This document shows, in pieces, positions 1 to 9,657 of a stretch of DNA of 57,832 nucleotides. Made by a program: the position numbers and the translations under genes. Each line of letters begins with the position of its first letter. Position 1 is the first letter of the stretch. A model generated the notes under the pieces. It was not told the origin of the DNA, did not search any database, and saw nothing but the letters and a program-made list of their open reading frames with translations. Source of the stretch: Purshia tridentata (lineage: Eukaryota; Streptophyta; Magnoliopsida; Rosales; Rosaceae); assembly GCA_003254885.1 (NCBI GenBank), contig QANT01005462.1, forward strand, positions 1 to 57,832, read 5' to 3'.

Positions 1-544
1 AAAAAAAAAAAACCAAAAACCCAAGTAGAAAGATGAGAGAAACCATACCTGATTTGATCTCTTCTCCAACTTTCTCAAGCAGATTGTCAGTGGTGTCTGG
101 AAGTGGAGCGAACCGGCGGTGGACACAGGAGTGACTGGAGAGAAAGAGTGAGAGAGACTGGAGAGAATGAGTAGGTATGGCCGTGAGTGAGGAGAGAGAC
201 AACAACAAAGAAAGAAAATTTTGAGAGCAGACTGAGAAAAAGAAAGGAAGCGGAATTACCCAAAAAGGGCACATCTAACTCCAATATTTCACTGTGGCAA
301 ACAGATCCAAAAAAAAAAAAGTTGTGAGAGAGGAAAGAAGAAATGGCATGAAACGTAAATAAAAGAAAAAGACAGAGGCGAAAGAAAAGAGTGCGTAATT
401 GACCACAACGGGCTCAACTAACCCACTAATCACAATGCACAGCAGCCAACACAAAAAAGAAAAGGAGGACAAAAAAGGAAATCCACTATTCATAAGCTAC
501 AGTATGAACAGTAAAAGGATCTCACGCCTTTTAGTATATACTAG
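1..544 (-). mobile_element. Helitron-like element A, 5' part (runs off the window)
   Basis: Read on the minus strand, this begins near 544 with TCTAGTATATACTAAAAGG, a plant Helitron-type 5' end starting with TC. It then matches the 5' part of element B (3590-3918) over about 300 bases. Shared blocks include a T12 run followed by GATCTG, and a GTGCCCTTT block. After the shared part comes a pyrimidine-rich 5' UTR-like stretch and an exon-like segment ending at about 50 in a clean GT donor; one frame there reads DNLLEKVGEEIKS, which I do not recognise. The 3' end lies outside the window. The family assignment is inferred from the ends; no helicase gene is visible, so it would be non-autonomous. 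Confidence 0.6.
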
Positions 545-1968
545 AGTTGTGGCCCGCCCGTTGGTGCGGGCAACAAATATATGGCATTGTTCGTAATTTG
601 GTTAAAACTTGGGTATGAAGATGAAGTTCATGCTTAATAGTAATGATTTTTCAAATATAAGTGTTAAATATTTTTTCAAATGTGAGTTTATGAAACATTT
701 TAGTGAAACCAGTTGTAAAAAAAAAAAAATGCACATCCAAATAGAAAAACACAGTAGATAAAGGAATAGGTATTTGAAATTGTGTATGAAGTAGGAAGCA
801 TCAATATATAAAAAGTGCAGAAGGCCTCTAAAACTTTAATGGAATGTTGTCAGGTATTGAATTAATAAATGTGCTATTGACATTTAATAGAGAATAGAAG
901 TGAGTTTCAGAGTCTGGAAATGAAAAAGAAAAAAAAAAACTAAATATAATAAAATATATATAACATGAGGGGAGATTGGTACAGAATTTGATGCATGCAA
1001 GTTTAAAAAAGTACACTTTCAAATTTAAGTTTTTGAATGACTGCTTTACATCTAAAAGAATTTCCTAGTTTTCCCTATGCCAACTACCCATTCCCCCACA
1101 AATTGTATGCTCATAATTTAATTTGTTTGAACCAGAATACGTGTTTATATGTGTAATTACCATTTGCTTCTGGTACATTTCTACAGCTACAGCTTTGATA
1201 ACAATGTCATTAACTAAAACTTTAACATTATGCTGCCCATGCCTTAGAACTCATTTGGCTTAAAGCTTTCCTGCCTGTGCCTTTTAAGGTCTTCTTTAGC
1301 ATTTTCCTCATCCAGCAATCTTCCAAAAACTGTCCAAGATTCCTTCTCCAAAATTCTGGCCAATCATGACCCAAAAAAAAAAAAATGCTGGCCAAGCATT
1401 GATTCTTGAGTAGACCTAATAGCCCTCGAAAGCCTTGTTCCATAGTTCTCATAATCCTTGTGATCCCCCTCTAGTTGGAAAATCTCAAACCAGTCCAATT
1501 CAAACGAACCCTCTTTCCTCACTTCTTCCTCAATTCAAAAGAGTGGAGCTTGTAGTTGCAGTAAGTGAGCCTTTTTTTTCATTGAGATAAAGAAGTAGTT
1601 TACCTGGACAAAGGAAGAGGTGAGTTTACTGCAAGATCCTTCTCCCATATGACCTTTGGTCACAATGAAAGGAAAAATAAAAAATAAAAAATAAAAAATT
1701 CATTTAAGGCCAATTAGACTTTCCAGTACCTATCATATAAGATTTTAGAAAGCAAGTAAACCCTCCTATTGAGCAAAACTAAAAGAAAATAGCATTCCAC
1801 AAAAAATAGAAAACTATGACAGACACCGATCCCTTGACATAATTCAAAGCAAATAACTGAAAACATAGCATATTATAAACAAATACAAATCATTAGTGTT
1901 GAACCATAAATAAAAAAAGTACACGAAGCTAACATAGACAATGGGGAAGAATGAAGATATAAACAAAC

Positions 1969-2095
1969 CTGTGGAGGCCATGTACGAAATGGCAGCATAA
2001 GCTCCTTTGTTGGTCATTGCTTGGCCTTTCTTGAGCCTCTCTAGGCTCTGTGAAGAGTTGAATACTGGTAAATTTTGGTTGTTTTCCATGTCCAT
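1969..2095 (-). pseudogene. captured first exon of a UGNT1-like nucleotide-sugar transporter
   Basis: The segment encodes a short N-terminus beginning MDMENNQNLP and ending KGAYAAISYMAST, with a GT donor directly after. KGAYAAxSYM is the start of the first membrane segment in plant UDP-N-acetylglucosamine transporter UGNT1 and its paralogues, which sit in the Golgi. The rest of the transporter (about 330 residues in the family) is absent, so this is a lone exon 1 with 5' UTR-like GA-rich sequence upstream (about 2196-2240). It sits inside Helitron B and is best read as transduplicated. The match is from recognising the motif, not a search. Confidence 0.6.
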
Positions 2096-2599
2096 TCTCA
2101 AAAATGCCCTTTATTCTCTCACAGCTGTGATTGCACGCTTTTAAAATTTTGGTACCGAACAAAAGTTATGGAGCAGCGGTCAGTGATCAAGAGTGAGAAT
2201 GGAGAGAGAGAGAGAAAGAGAGAGGGAGGGGGGAGAGAGGGAATATTTGAGCAATGATGAGTCTTCTGGAACAGCAACTGAAAATTGACATAACACATTG
2301 CAAATTCAACTCAACAATCATAATCCAAAAATAAAATATTTTTTATAAAATTAATAAATTAGATGGTTGGAGCTATTGAAACCAAATTGTAACCCCGACA
2401 TCTATATATAATGGAAAATAAAAACAACTGTAAAAAAAAAGGCTGTGAAATTGTCTAAGAAATTCAATAGAATTATAGAAGTTTCATACATCCAAGTGAT
2501 ATGGAAGAGACAATCCCCAATTCAATTAAAATGATAGTCAAACTCCAACAAAGAGCAAACAATCTATGACTGTGTATTGAAAAGTATATCTCATCATTA

Positions 2600-2715
2600 T
2601 AGATCATAGAATGGATACCGCGGCCAATTTATCTTGGGAATTTGGATGAGAGGCAAGAAGTCTTTCTACCACAACTTTTTCATCTTCAGTTGATAGAGTC
2701 TCACCATCCATATAT
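2600..2715 (-). pseudogene. captured DCL-like (DUF3223) exon, frameshifted
   Basis: After a TTTTCAG acceptor the minus strand reads YMDGETLSTEDEKVVVERLL then ASHPNSQDK. This is the conserved block of plant DCL (DEFECTIVE CHLOROPLASTS AND LEAVES) proteins, plastid factors linked to rRNA maturation. In the family the block continues KIGCGLDSIMV. Here a one-base deletion after DK breaks the frame and gives a stop within nine codons, while the shifted frame continues with GRGIHSM. The upstream transit peptide and the downstream half are missing. It is a broken fragment inside Helitron B. Confidence 0.6.
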
Positions 2716-2789
2716 CTGAAAACAACAAAAACAAAATTAGCCACAAAGCGGTGGAGACCGGAGAGAAAGAAAGAGAGTTGCGAGCTACC

Positions 2790-2923
2790 TCATAAGTCAT
2801 ATCTGTTTGTTTCAAAGCTTCAAGGCACTTTCGTGTCAATCTCATGTCTGGGAGGCCATCACCAATCTCAATTTCTTCCTGTGTCAATGAAATTCCTTTA
2901 TGTGAAGGCTGTTTAACATGCAC
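2790..2923 (-). other. unassigned exon-like segment inside Helitron B
   Basis: On the minus strand an open frame reads through GISLTQEEIEIGDGLPDM and LTRKCLEALKQTDMTYE and ends in GAG followed by a GT donor. The composition (acidic, few stops, codon-like) suggests a captured coding exon, but I do not recognise the protein. Joining it to the next exon-like segment (DCL fragment) would give a stop after about four codons, so any chimeric transcript would be truncated. Confidence 0.35.
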
Positions 2924-3270
2924 ACTTTTGAATCAATACAAAAAGGCCAGCTTAACCAAACACAATTCTGAGCCAAATCCAACCTAAACCTACCTTTGTT
3001 TTACTAATCCAGACAAACAAAACTCAGCCCAAACTCAGTAACCAAAGCTCAAACTCAGTAACCAATGGAAAATAATGCAAGTAAAACAGGAAAATACGAA
3101 CAAAATGAAACTTGCTTTGTCACAATTAACTATGGGATTAAGACCCGCCGACCCATAGTCCTAAAACCCAGAAGAGAATGAGGCCCCACTCAAGCAATTT
3201 TACTCAGAATTTTTTTTTTCATTAGAAACGAACAGCAAGAAAATTTTCAAGGTTTGGGTTTTGTTGTTAC

Positions 3271-3328
3271 CTTGTGGAAGATCAAATCGGCTGTTGTTGA
3301 TGATGTAGAGGCTGTAAATTGCGATCAT
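3271..3328 (-). pseudogene. captured exon 1 of a TRAPPC4-like (Trs23) gene, frameshifted
   Basis: The minus strand gives MIAIYSLYIINNS, the start of the TRAPP vesicle-tethering subunit TRAPPC4/Trs23 (family start MAAIYSLYIINKSGGLIFYK). A two-base deletion after the NNS codons shifts the frame; the shifted frame reads LIFHK and ends at a GT donor, which is where that family motif continues. Only this first exon is present. It is the captured fragment nearest the 5' end of Helitron B and cannot make a functional protein. Confidence 0.6.
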
Positions 3329-3989
3329 TTCCAGGTATTACAAACTATGCAAAGGCTGTGGATTCACGGCCGCCATCCAATTCAATTCAATCTTCAACCC
3401 CCAACCCGCTCACCAGCTTCTCCCCCAATTCAAAACCCTACCTGTTCCATCTGAAGAAGATGAAGAAGAAGCTTCGAAAATCAAGAGAAAAATAGAAAGG
3501 GAAGAAGGGGGGTCTGAGCGTGAGTGAGGAACGGGATTTATGAACTTAGAGAAAACTGAAAGAGAGCAACGGAGAGAGTATGTCTGAAAAAGAAGGAGAG
3601 TGAATGACCATAAAGGGCACCTTCAAACTGAGTATTCACACAATGGCACCCAGATCAAAAAAAAAAAACTTGTGAGGAGAAATAGAAGAAAGAGCAAGCG
3701 ATGGCAAAAGGGTAAAACAACGAAAAGGCAAAGGGTGAAAACCAAACATCCAGTAAAAGACCAAAAAAGGCCCAATAATCAACCAAATAACAAAGCCCAG
3801 CGACCAAAAAACAATTGCAGCAGGGACAAAACAGTAATTTTGTGATGAACAGTCTATGAATAGTAGTTTGTGAACAGTGTGAATAGTGCCGGCTTGGATT
3901 GCCTTATAGTATATGTAGAATATAATTTATTTATATTGACACATATATAAATATGTTTTTCAAATCCCTATGCATAGACCACTCACCAA

Positions 3990-4307
3990 TCATCGACCTA
4001 CAACCTCTGAAATTGTTGCATCATTAATGGAACAGATTTCTAGCCGTGATGTGGGATTAGTTTCTCTGTCTTCGTCTTCATTTCTTCTTGTTGAGAAAGC
4101 AGGCTTTTTTGGATTTGCCATTGTAGCAGTTTCATTCTTAAGCATTGAAGATATTTCCAACATGGAAGGCCTATCATTTGCATCTTCTTGGACACATAGC
4201 AGAGCAATTTGCAAGCATCTCATCAATTTGCATAATGAATGTGTATCATCAAGTGAAGGGTCCATGATATCCATCCCTTTGCCTTCTTTCCAAAGTTCAT
4301 ATGCCTG
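3990..4307 (-). pseudogene. orphan last exon of a receptor-like Ser/Thr kinase (SD1/CHRK type)
   Basis: After an AATTTCAG acceptor the minus strand reads AYELWKEGKGMDIMDPSL, IALLCVQEDANDRPSM, then a tail ending INDATISEVVGR and a stop. This is kinase subdomains X-XI plus the C-terminal tail typical of S-domain-1 and related plant receptor kinases. No other kinase exon is found upstream, so the gene is incomplete. About 960 bases upstream on the same strand lies a GH18 remnant (5266-5661). Chitinase-related receptor kinases (tobacco CHRK1) have a GH18 ectodomain and a kinase, so I infer that both are remains of one such gene. The Helitron 5' end lies about 70 bases past the stop codon. Confidence 0.7.
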
Positions 4308-5265
4308 AAATTGTTGAAGATTTCGCACCATGTAATTGAGAAGGTGGGTGGAGATTCAATTCTTAGCAAAAGGAAAGTAAACATATGAATTCTGAGGAAA
4401 GGAAATTAAAGTAACTTACATGATAGTTCCAAGTATACCAAACTTGTAGGCCTGATCAATAAATGACTTAAAAGATCATTGGTGAAATTTGCTGGAGTGC
4501 GACCTCTCTTTCACCAAGTTGGTTGAGCAGATATTTGCGTATAGGAAACGTCCAATTGTGACTTCACTGACTTGCAATCAAAGCGCAGACAAATTCAGTT
4601 TTTTGTTTGCGGATAGCAAGAGCTTTTTTCTATGGTATTGTGTGAATTCATTAACAAAAAATATCAAATAAAACAGCCTTGAATTGGTTATCAGGTGCAT
4701 TCCAACCAATAATACAACACCATAAATATCTTATTAAAGACAGATGGCTAAAGGAAAGTCTCGGGTTTAATTGATCACATATGATCCTTTCCAAATCTGT
4801 GATACAGCGCAAGAGACCAAGGTTTACAAGCGTAAACCTAATAGAACAGGAATTTCGGAATCTACCAGGAAATTTGAGAGAAAACTCAAAGTTTATTCAA
4901 TAATGATAAAAAGTTCCCATCTCAACTTAGGAAAAACCTTAAATACGTTTTTAAGAAAACCTAGGGCTAAACGAACACATAATTAAGGCCTGTGGGCTAA
5001 AAACAAACCCAAATAAAATAAAACGAAAAATAAATAAAATGGTCTGAAACTTCAAACGCAGTTTTGAGGCCCTAAACAGCCTTGGAAGCTCGAAAAAGCC
5101 TATTAGTCACAGCATTAGCAGTAAGTTGGAATCGTGGCGTGATTCTCTTCGATTTGATATGTAAATCGACTATATTTGGGCTCCGGAGCAAAGTCTAGTA
5201 AAAATAATTTCCCTCGTTTTTATCGTTCAAGCTGCTCTTCAAATTGAATCGCCATCCGTTCCACA
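4308..5265. other. gap between kinase and GH18 remnants; probable insertion DNA
   Basis: No kinase or GH18 coding sequence was recognised here although the inferred parent gene should have several exons in this interval. The stretch 4750-5250 (from about the TTAATTGATCACATATGATC block) looks like inserted repeat DNA, with short runs of A-rich sequence and no frame of note. I cannot name its family. Confidence 0.3.
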
Positions 5266-5661
5266 TCAATCCAGCAAGTAATGAACCACTGCTGTCCATA
5301 TCAGTTGCTCCAGGCTAGAGTTTGCAGCCTCAGAATTGATAGCAGCTCGCCACTCTTGAAAGAAATTGCCCATGTTGATCATGTCAGAGCTTGTGTTAGC
5401 TGAAGCCCAGCAGAGGTCTAGGCCATAGAAGCCGTAAGGCCTTGCAAATTTGATTGAAGAACCAATGAAAGACTTTCTGTGAGGAGAACTGCTGACCAGT
5501 GTTAAAAGGACTGAGTCTACGGTTCCACCCCAAATGGAGAGAAATGAGAATTCACTGCCAGAATACCAGTATCCCCCTTTGATCAAGGATTATGCCTCTG
5601 AATGTTGCAGTCTAAAAGCAACAAAAATATAGAAAAAGAGTACAATAAATTTGGATGCCAT
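5266..5661 (-). pseudogene. GH18 (class V chitinase-like) ectodomain remnant, catalytically dead
   Basis: ATG at 5661 starts a signal peptide (MASKFIVLFFYIFVAF...) that ends in an in-frame TAA at 5590-5592, where a CAA to TAA change would explain the stop. The frame resumes IKGGYWYSGS, the GH18 beta-1 strand, then skips about 50 residues (internal deletion) to RKSFIGSSIKFARPYGFYG. The catalytic DxDxE motif reads GLDLCWASA: Asp to Cys and the acid Glu to Ala. It continues NTSSDM...EWRAAI and stops after VVHYLLD. The barrel's second half is missing. Loss of the catalytic Glu is a known feature of GH18 receptor kinases, which supports linking it to the kinase exon at 3990-4307. The early stop and deletion make it a pseudogene. 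Confidence 0.8.
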
Positions 5662-6397
5662 GGAGAATAGGTAGTCGAATTTTGCTTGTTAACGCGCAAA
5701 TTGATATATTGCTGTACTGAGAAAGACGTGCACCAAGACTAGACTTCTTTCATCATCACAGTAAAAAAAAAAAAAAATGCATATTTTCATTGTCAATGTT
5801 GACTGCAGGCCTTGAATTCCAATGTCATCATCCATGGTAGTGACTTTTAGCGAGGGGAACGCTGAGCATTTTAACTAAATTAACTTGAGACTAATTAATA
5901 AACTATTAACTAGCTACTAGGGACTTACCATCAAAGCGTACCAAAATTCAGACTTGTGAAGATTACCAACATACAATACAGTTGTTTTATTTGGTGTTTT
6001 GACGTTTCCACACATAGCCAAATCTAAATTACTCGAAAACCAGATGTCAAAAGGATAGAAATTGCCAATTAATCACAGTAGGACAGCTAGCTGCATGTAC
6101 TTTTAATTAGTTTTAGGTGGCTTCTAGACATATTGAATCTGTCAGGACTTGAAAAATCCACATATAAATACATGTGATCTTAATTTTGGATAACTTCAAG
6201 CTGAAATTTTGGACCACAATAAGTTTCCGCAGACGTAACAAAAGTCCAATGATAGGTCCTCTTTATGCCAAGTAAGTCTAATGGGATTTTTTTCTTTCAA
6301 AGTTGTGACTTAAAATTCTATATATGTATGCATGTTTAGCTCGCAGAAGTTGATCGTCATAGCTATTCCTAGCTATCTAGCTTCTTAATTTGCTTCA
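5662..6397. other. intergenic, 5' flank of chitinase gene 1
   Basis: No coding sequence seen. A short A-run lies at about 5763-5777. A TATA-like TCTATATATG occurs at about 6317-6326, roughly 75 bases before the chitinase ATG, and is the likely core promoter. This is the divergent gap between the dead GH18 gene (minus) and the intact one (plus). Confidence 0.4.
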
Positions 6398-7647
6398 ATG
6401 GCTTCCAAAACGAAAACCCTTTCAATAATATTTGTGTTTTCCAGTCTCCTTTTCCTTATCCAACTCCATTCCTCTGCCGCCCAAACTGCAGTGGTTAAAG
6501 GCGTTTACTGGTTCCCGGAGAGTGGATTTGCAGCCTCCAGCATAAATTCCAACATTTTCACTCATCTTTTCTGTGCATTTGCTGATCTGGACCCCAATAC
6601 ATACCAAGTCACCATTTCATCCTCAAACTCAGCCCCCTTCGCAAGCTTCACACAAACAGTCCAACAAAAGAACCCATCAGTCAAAACCCTCTTATCCATT
6701 GGTGGAGGAAATGCTGATGAAACAGTTTTTGCTGCAATGGCTAGCGAAGCCAGCAGGCGCAAATCGTTCATTGACTCCTCCATCAAAGTGGCGAGGTCTA
6801 ACAACTTCCATGGCCTGGACCTTGATTGGGAGTACCCTGCTTCCCAAACTGAGATGACCAATTTCGGTAGCCTCCTGACGGAGTGGAGAGCTGCCGTGGC
6901 CAGTGAGGCAGAGGCCTCAGGCAAGACTGCATTGCTTTTGTCCGCAGCAGTGTTTCATTCTGCAGATTACTACGGCGGAGTAAGTCACCCTTTCGAGTCC
7001 ATATCAAACAGCTTAGACTGGATCAATGTAATGAGTTATGACTTCTATGCCCCTAGTTACGAGTCCAGCAGAGACAGCACTGGAGCCCCTGCTGCATTGT
7101 ACAACACAACAGCTACTCAGATTAATGCGGATGCTGGTATCAGATCTTGGCTTCAGGCAGGTTTGGCAGCCAAGAAAATTGTGCTGGGGCTTCCATTTAT
7201 TGGGTATGCTTGGCGTTTGTTGGATGCGAATAACCATGGCCTTTTTGCTCCTGCTGATGGACCGGCTATAGGGGACAATGGGGCCCTAGGATACGGCCAA
7301 ATAAGGAATTTCATAAGCGATAATGAGGCACAGACCGTGTACGATGACAAGGTTATCACAAACTATTGCTATTCTGGGACAACATGGATTGGTTACGATG
7401 ACACACAGAGCATCTCTGTCAAGGTTTCGTATGCCAAGGAAAAGGATCTTCTCGGTTACTTTGCATGGCATGTCGGTGCCGACAATACTAATGGGGCTCT
7501 TGCTCAAACAGGTTAGTCATATTACATCTTTTAATTTGTGAAATTTATTGAAACCCTGCATCCTGAAACTGAGTGATTAAAACGATAACTAACTATGGTA
7601 TACATGTTTCTATTGTTGTTGCAGCTACAAGTACATGGGATGCCTGA
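6398..7647 (+). CDS. class V chitinase (GH18), secreted, gene 1
   Basis: Two exons, 6398-7511 and 7625-7647, give a 378-residue protein, the usual length for plant class V chitinases. Residues 1-28 form a signal peptide (LSIIFVFSSLLFLIQL core, ending near SSAAQ). The GH18 barrel follows: VKGVYWFPESG, SVKTLLSIGGG (about 94-104), then the catalytic HGLDLDWE with Glu145 as acid and Asp141 and Asp143 in place. Later barrel motifs MSYDFYAP and LLGYFAWHVGADN are intact. These enzymes cut chitin oligomers in the apoplast or vacuole and are stress-induced in other plants. The last exon is only 23 bases and adds ATSTWDA after a phase-1 intron. It forms a convergent pair with gene 2 (8331-9584). No defect is visible. 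Confidence 0.95.
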
Positions 7648-8330
7648 AAAGCATGAAGACTAGATTTATTGCCGAAATTTGATGTATCTACACTCTATAG
7701 ATGGTTAATTACCTAAATAAGACCACACTATACTAGCTATATGCAGATTAGACATTGCAATAAGGCTACCTAATGATGCCAAATAAACAATAACTTTTCT
7801 AATTTCTGTTTATTCTTCCATAATAGTTTTAACTGATTTTTTTTTTTCTCTCTCTCAACTTGGGTACAATAGCTAGCGATTTTTTGATGCTGGTGCTATA
7901 ACGTTGTTCAATCCAAAATTTCAATATGGGACTACTTGGGCAGTATATATAATATAGATAAATTCTCATATGTGAATAATTTGCACTTACTTTTTTTTTT
8001 GGATGTACATGTATGACTTGATTCATGCATTTATATATCATATACATGAATCACATCATCCTATATGCATTCGTAAAAAAATAAATAAGTACAAATATCA
8101 TTTTCTGAGTACTATTATATATACACAATAAGGTATAGTACAACTTTAACGTATTGCATATTGCATATACATGAACGTTTATTGGTGGAAGATAAAATTA
8201 TCATTTGTTAATTGGCTTGATTAGCCGAAATTAATACAAATGGCATGACGTGTCGATCTGCATGCTTATTGGTCTTATTGTGGACAATAATGTAAGATTA
8301 CATTGTTCTGGTATATGTGAAAAGTAATCG
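7648..8330. other. convergent intergenic region
   Basis: This AT-rich spacer lies between the 3' ends of the two intact chitinase genes. It contains poly-T and CT runs (about 7840-7856 and 7991-8001) and several AATAAA-like hexamers usable as polyadenylation signals on either strand. No gene seen. Confidence 0.4.
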
Positions 8331-9584
8331 CTATGCATCCCAAGCATTTGAAGCTGCAAACAAGTCAACGTTCAAATTATGCATTAGTAGAATTAATTAA
8401 TTAACTAATAGAACATGAAAAGTAATAACCATGAAATTTCCATGGCAAAATTTTAAATGCTAATTGGCCGGATTTTTTTTCTTCTAATTACCTGCTTGTG
8501 AAAGAGCCCAATTGTTGTCGAGGGCCACATTCCATGCAAAGTACCCAAGCAGTCCCTTTGCCTTGGCATACAAGACTTTGGTATATACGCTCTGTACACC
8601 ATCATAACCAATCCAAGTCTTCCCACAATAGGTATAGTCCGAAACAAATGTGGCATTAAACACTTTTTGTGCATTTTTCAGAGCTATAAAAGCCTTGATA
8701 AGGATGTAACCCAGTGACCCATCTGGCGTTATTGCCGACCCATTGGCTGGTGCAAAGATACCATATTCATTTGGGTCTATTAGATTCCATGCATACCCAT
8801 AATATGGAATCCCAAATACAATCTTATTGGCAGCCAAACCTGCCTGAATCCAAGCAGTGACCCCAGAATCCCCACTAACTGGGCTTATTGGGTTGTACAA
8901 CGCAGCAGGAGGCCTGGTCATATTGGGTGACCAATTGGGCCCGTAAAAGCTATATGCCATTACATTAACCCAGTCCAAGCTGTTTGATATTGGCCCAATA
9001 GGGTGATCCAATGAGTGGTACTTTGAAGAGTAGTATACCGCAGCGGTCAGAAGAAGCGGAGTCTTGCTAGAGACCTCGGCTTCATTGACCACAGCGGCTC
9101 GCCATTCTGTGACGAGAGCACCCAAGTTGGCCATGTCAGTGGCCGACGAAGGGAACTCCCAATCAATGTCAAGGCCATGGAAGTTGTTAGACCTTGCAAG
9201 GATTATGGAGGAATCAATGAATGATTTTCGAGTACTTGCTTGGCTAGCCATTGAAGCAAAAGCTGCCTTATTTCCTCCTGCTCCTCCAATTGACAAAAGG
9301 GTTTTGACAGAAGGGTTTTTTATCTGGACAGCTTGTGTGAAGGTGGCGAACAAGGGTTGGTTTTGTGTGGAAATGGTAGCTTGGTTGGTTTGGGAATCAA
9401 GATCAGCAAAAGCACAAAGTAAGTGAGTGAATAAGGTGGAGTCTATGGCAGAAGCTGGATATGGGATGCCACTATACCAGTAAGCTGCTTTCACAACATT
9501 TGTACTGCCAGCAGAAACGTAGGGTTGGAGAAGGAAAAAGAGGGTGGTGGAGAAGCAAATCAGAAAAGTGCTTTTAGAAACCAT
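8331..9584 (-). CDS. class V chitinase (GH18), secreted, gene 2
   Basis: On the minus strand, exons 9584-8492 and 8353-8331 give 371 residues. I start at Met 9584 (MVSKSTFLICF), which begins a typical signal peptide. An in-frame ATG at 9638 exists, but a TATAAAAGG box at about 9648-9657 puts transcription start after it. Motifs: VVKAAYWYSG, TLLSIGGAGG, catalytic HGLDIDWE with Glu143 (Asp139 and Asp141 present), MAYSFYGPN, LLGYFAWNVALDN. The last exon is 23 bases and adds ASNAWDA after a phase-1 intron, exactly as in gene 1, so the two share an ancestor. Predicted to hydrolyse chitin or related N-acetylglucosamine polymers outside the cell. Intact by sequence. Confidence 0.95.
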
Positions 9585-9646
9585 TGATGAGAAAGAAAGA
9601 TATATAAAATCAATTTTGAGATGTATATTATTGTGCATGGTATCAA

Positions 9647-9657
9647 TCCTTTTATAG
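9647..9657 (-). promoter_or_regulatory. TATA box of chitinase gene 2
   Basis: CTATAAAAGG on the minus strand, about 65 bases upstream of the chosen ATG. The spacing suits a start site near 9620-9625, which would exclude the upstream in-frame ATG at 9638 from the mRNA. Confidence 0.6.

Larger units (their letters stand above)
541..3918 (-). mobile_element. Helitron-like element B carrying gene fragments
   Basis: On the minus strand the 5' end near 3918 reads TCTACATATACTATAAGGC. The 3' end at 541-544 is CTAG followed by T, preceded about 10 bases earlier by a GC-rich hairpin (GCCCGC, short loop, GCGGGC) at about 551-571. A 3' hairpin plus CTRR terminus and a TC-type 5' start are the known Helitron signature. 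No terminal inverted repeats or target duplication are seen, as expected. It carries exon fragments of at least three unrelated host genes, all in the element's own orientation, and no Rep/helicase ORF, so it is a non-autonomous gene-capturing element. Its 3' end abuts the 5' end of element A. The exact 5' base is uncertain by a few positions because the base before TC is T rather than the usual A. Confidence 0.7.

Noticed and set aside
87-493. Minus-strand hydrophobic ORFs in the first 500 bases
   Set aside because: They come from pyrimidine-rich Helitron 5' sequence; Phe/Leu/Ser-rich translation is an effect of composition and no family is recognised.
1228-1452. 74-residue minus-strand ORF inside Helitron B
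   Set aside because: No splice context and no recognised motif. It could be captured DNA, but I cannot support it as coding.
3600-3845. Lys/Arg/Gln-rich plus-strand ORF
   Set aside because: Antisense reading of the Helitron 5' region; low-complexity A-rich translation.
6562-7507. Several long ORFs antisense to or out of frame with chitinase 1
   Set aside because: Shadows of a strongly codon-biased GH18 gene; the true frame has all family motifs.
9064-9426. 120-residue plus-strand ORF
   Set aside because: Antisense shadow of chitinase 2.
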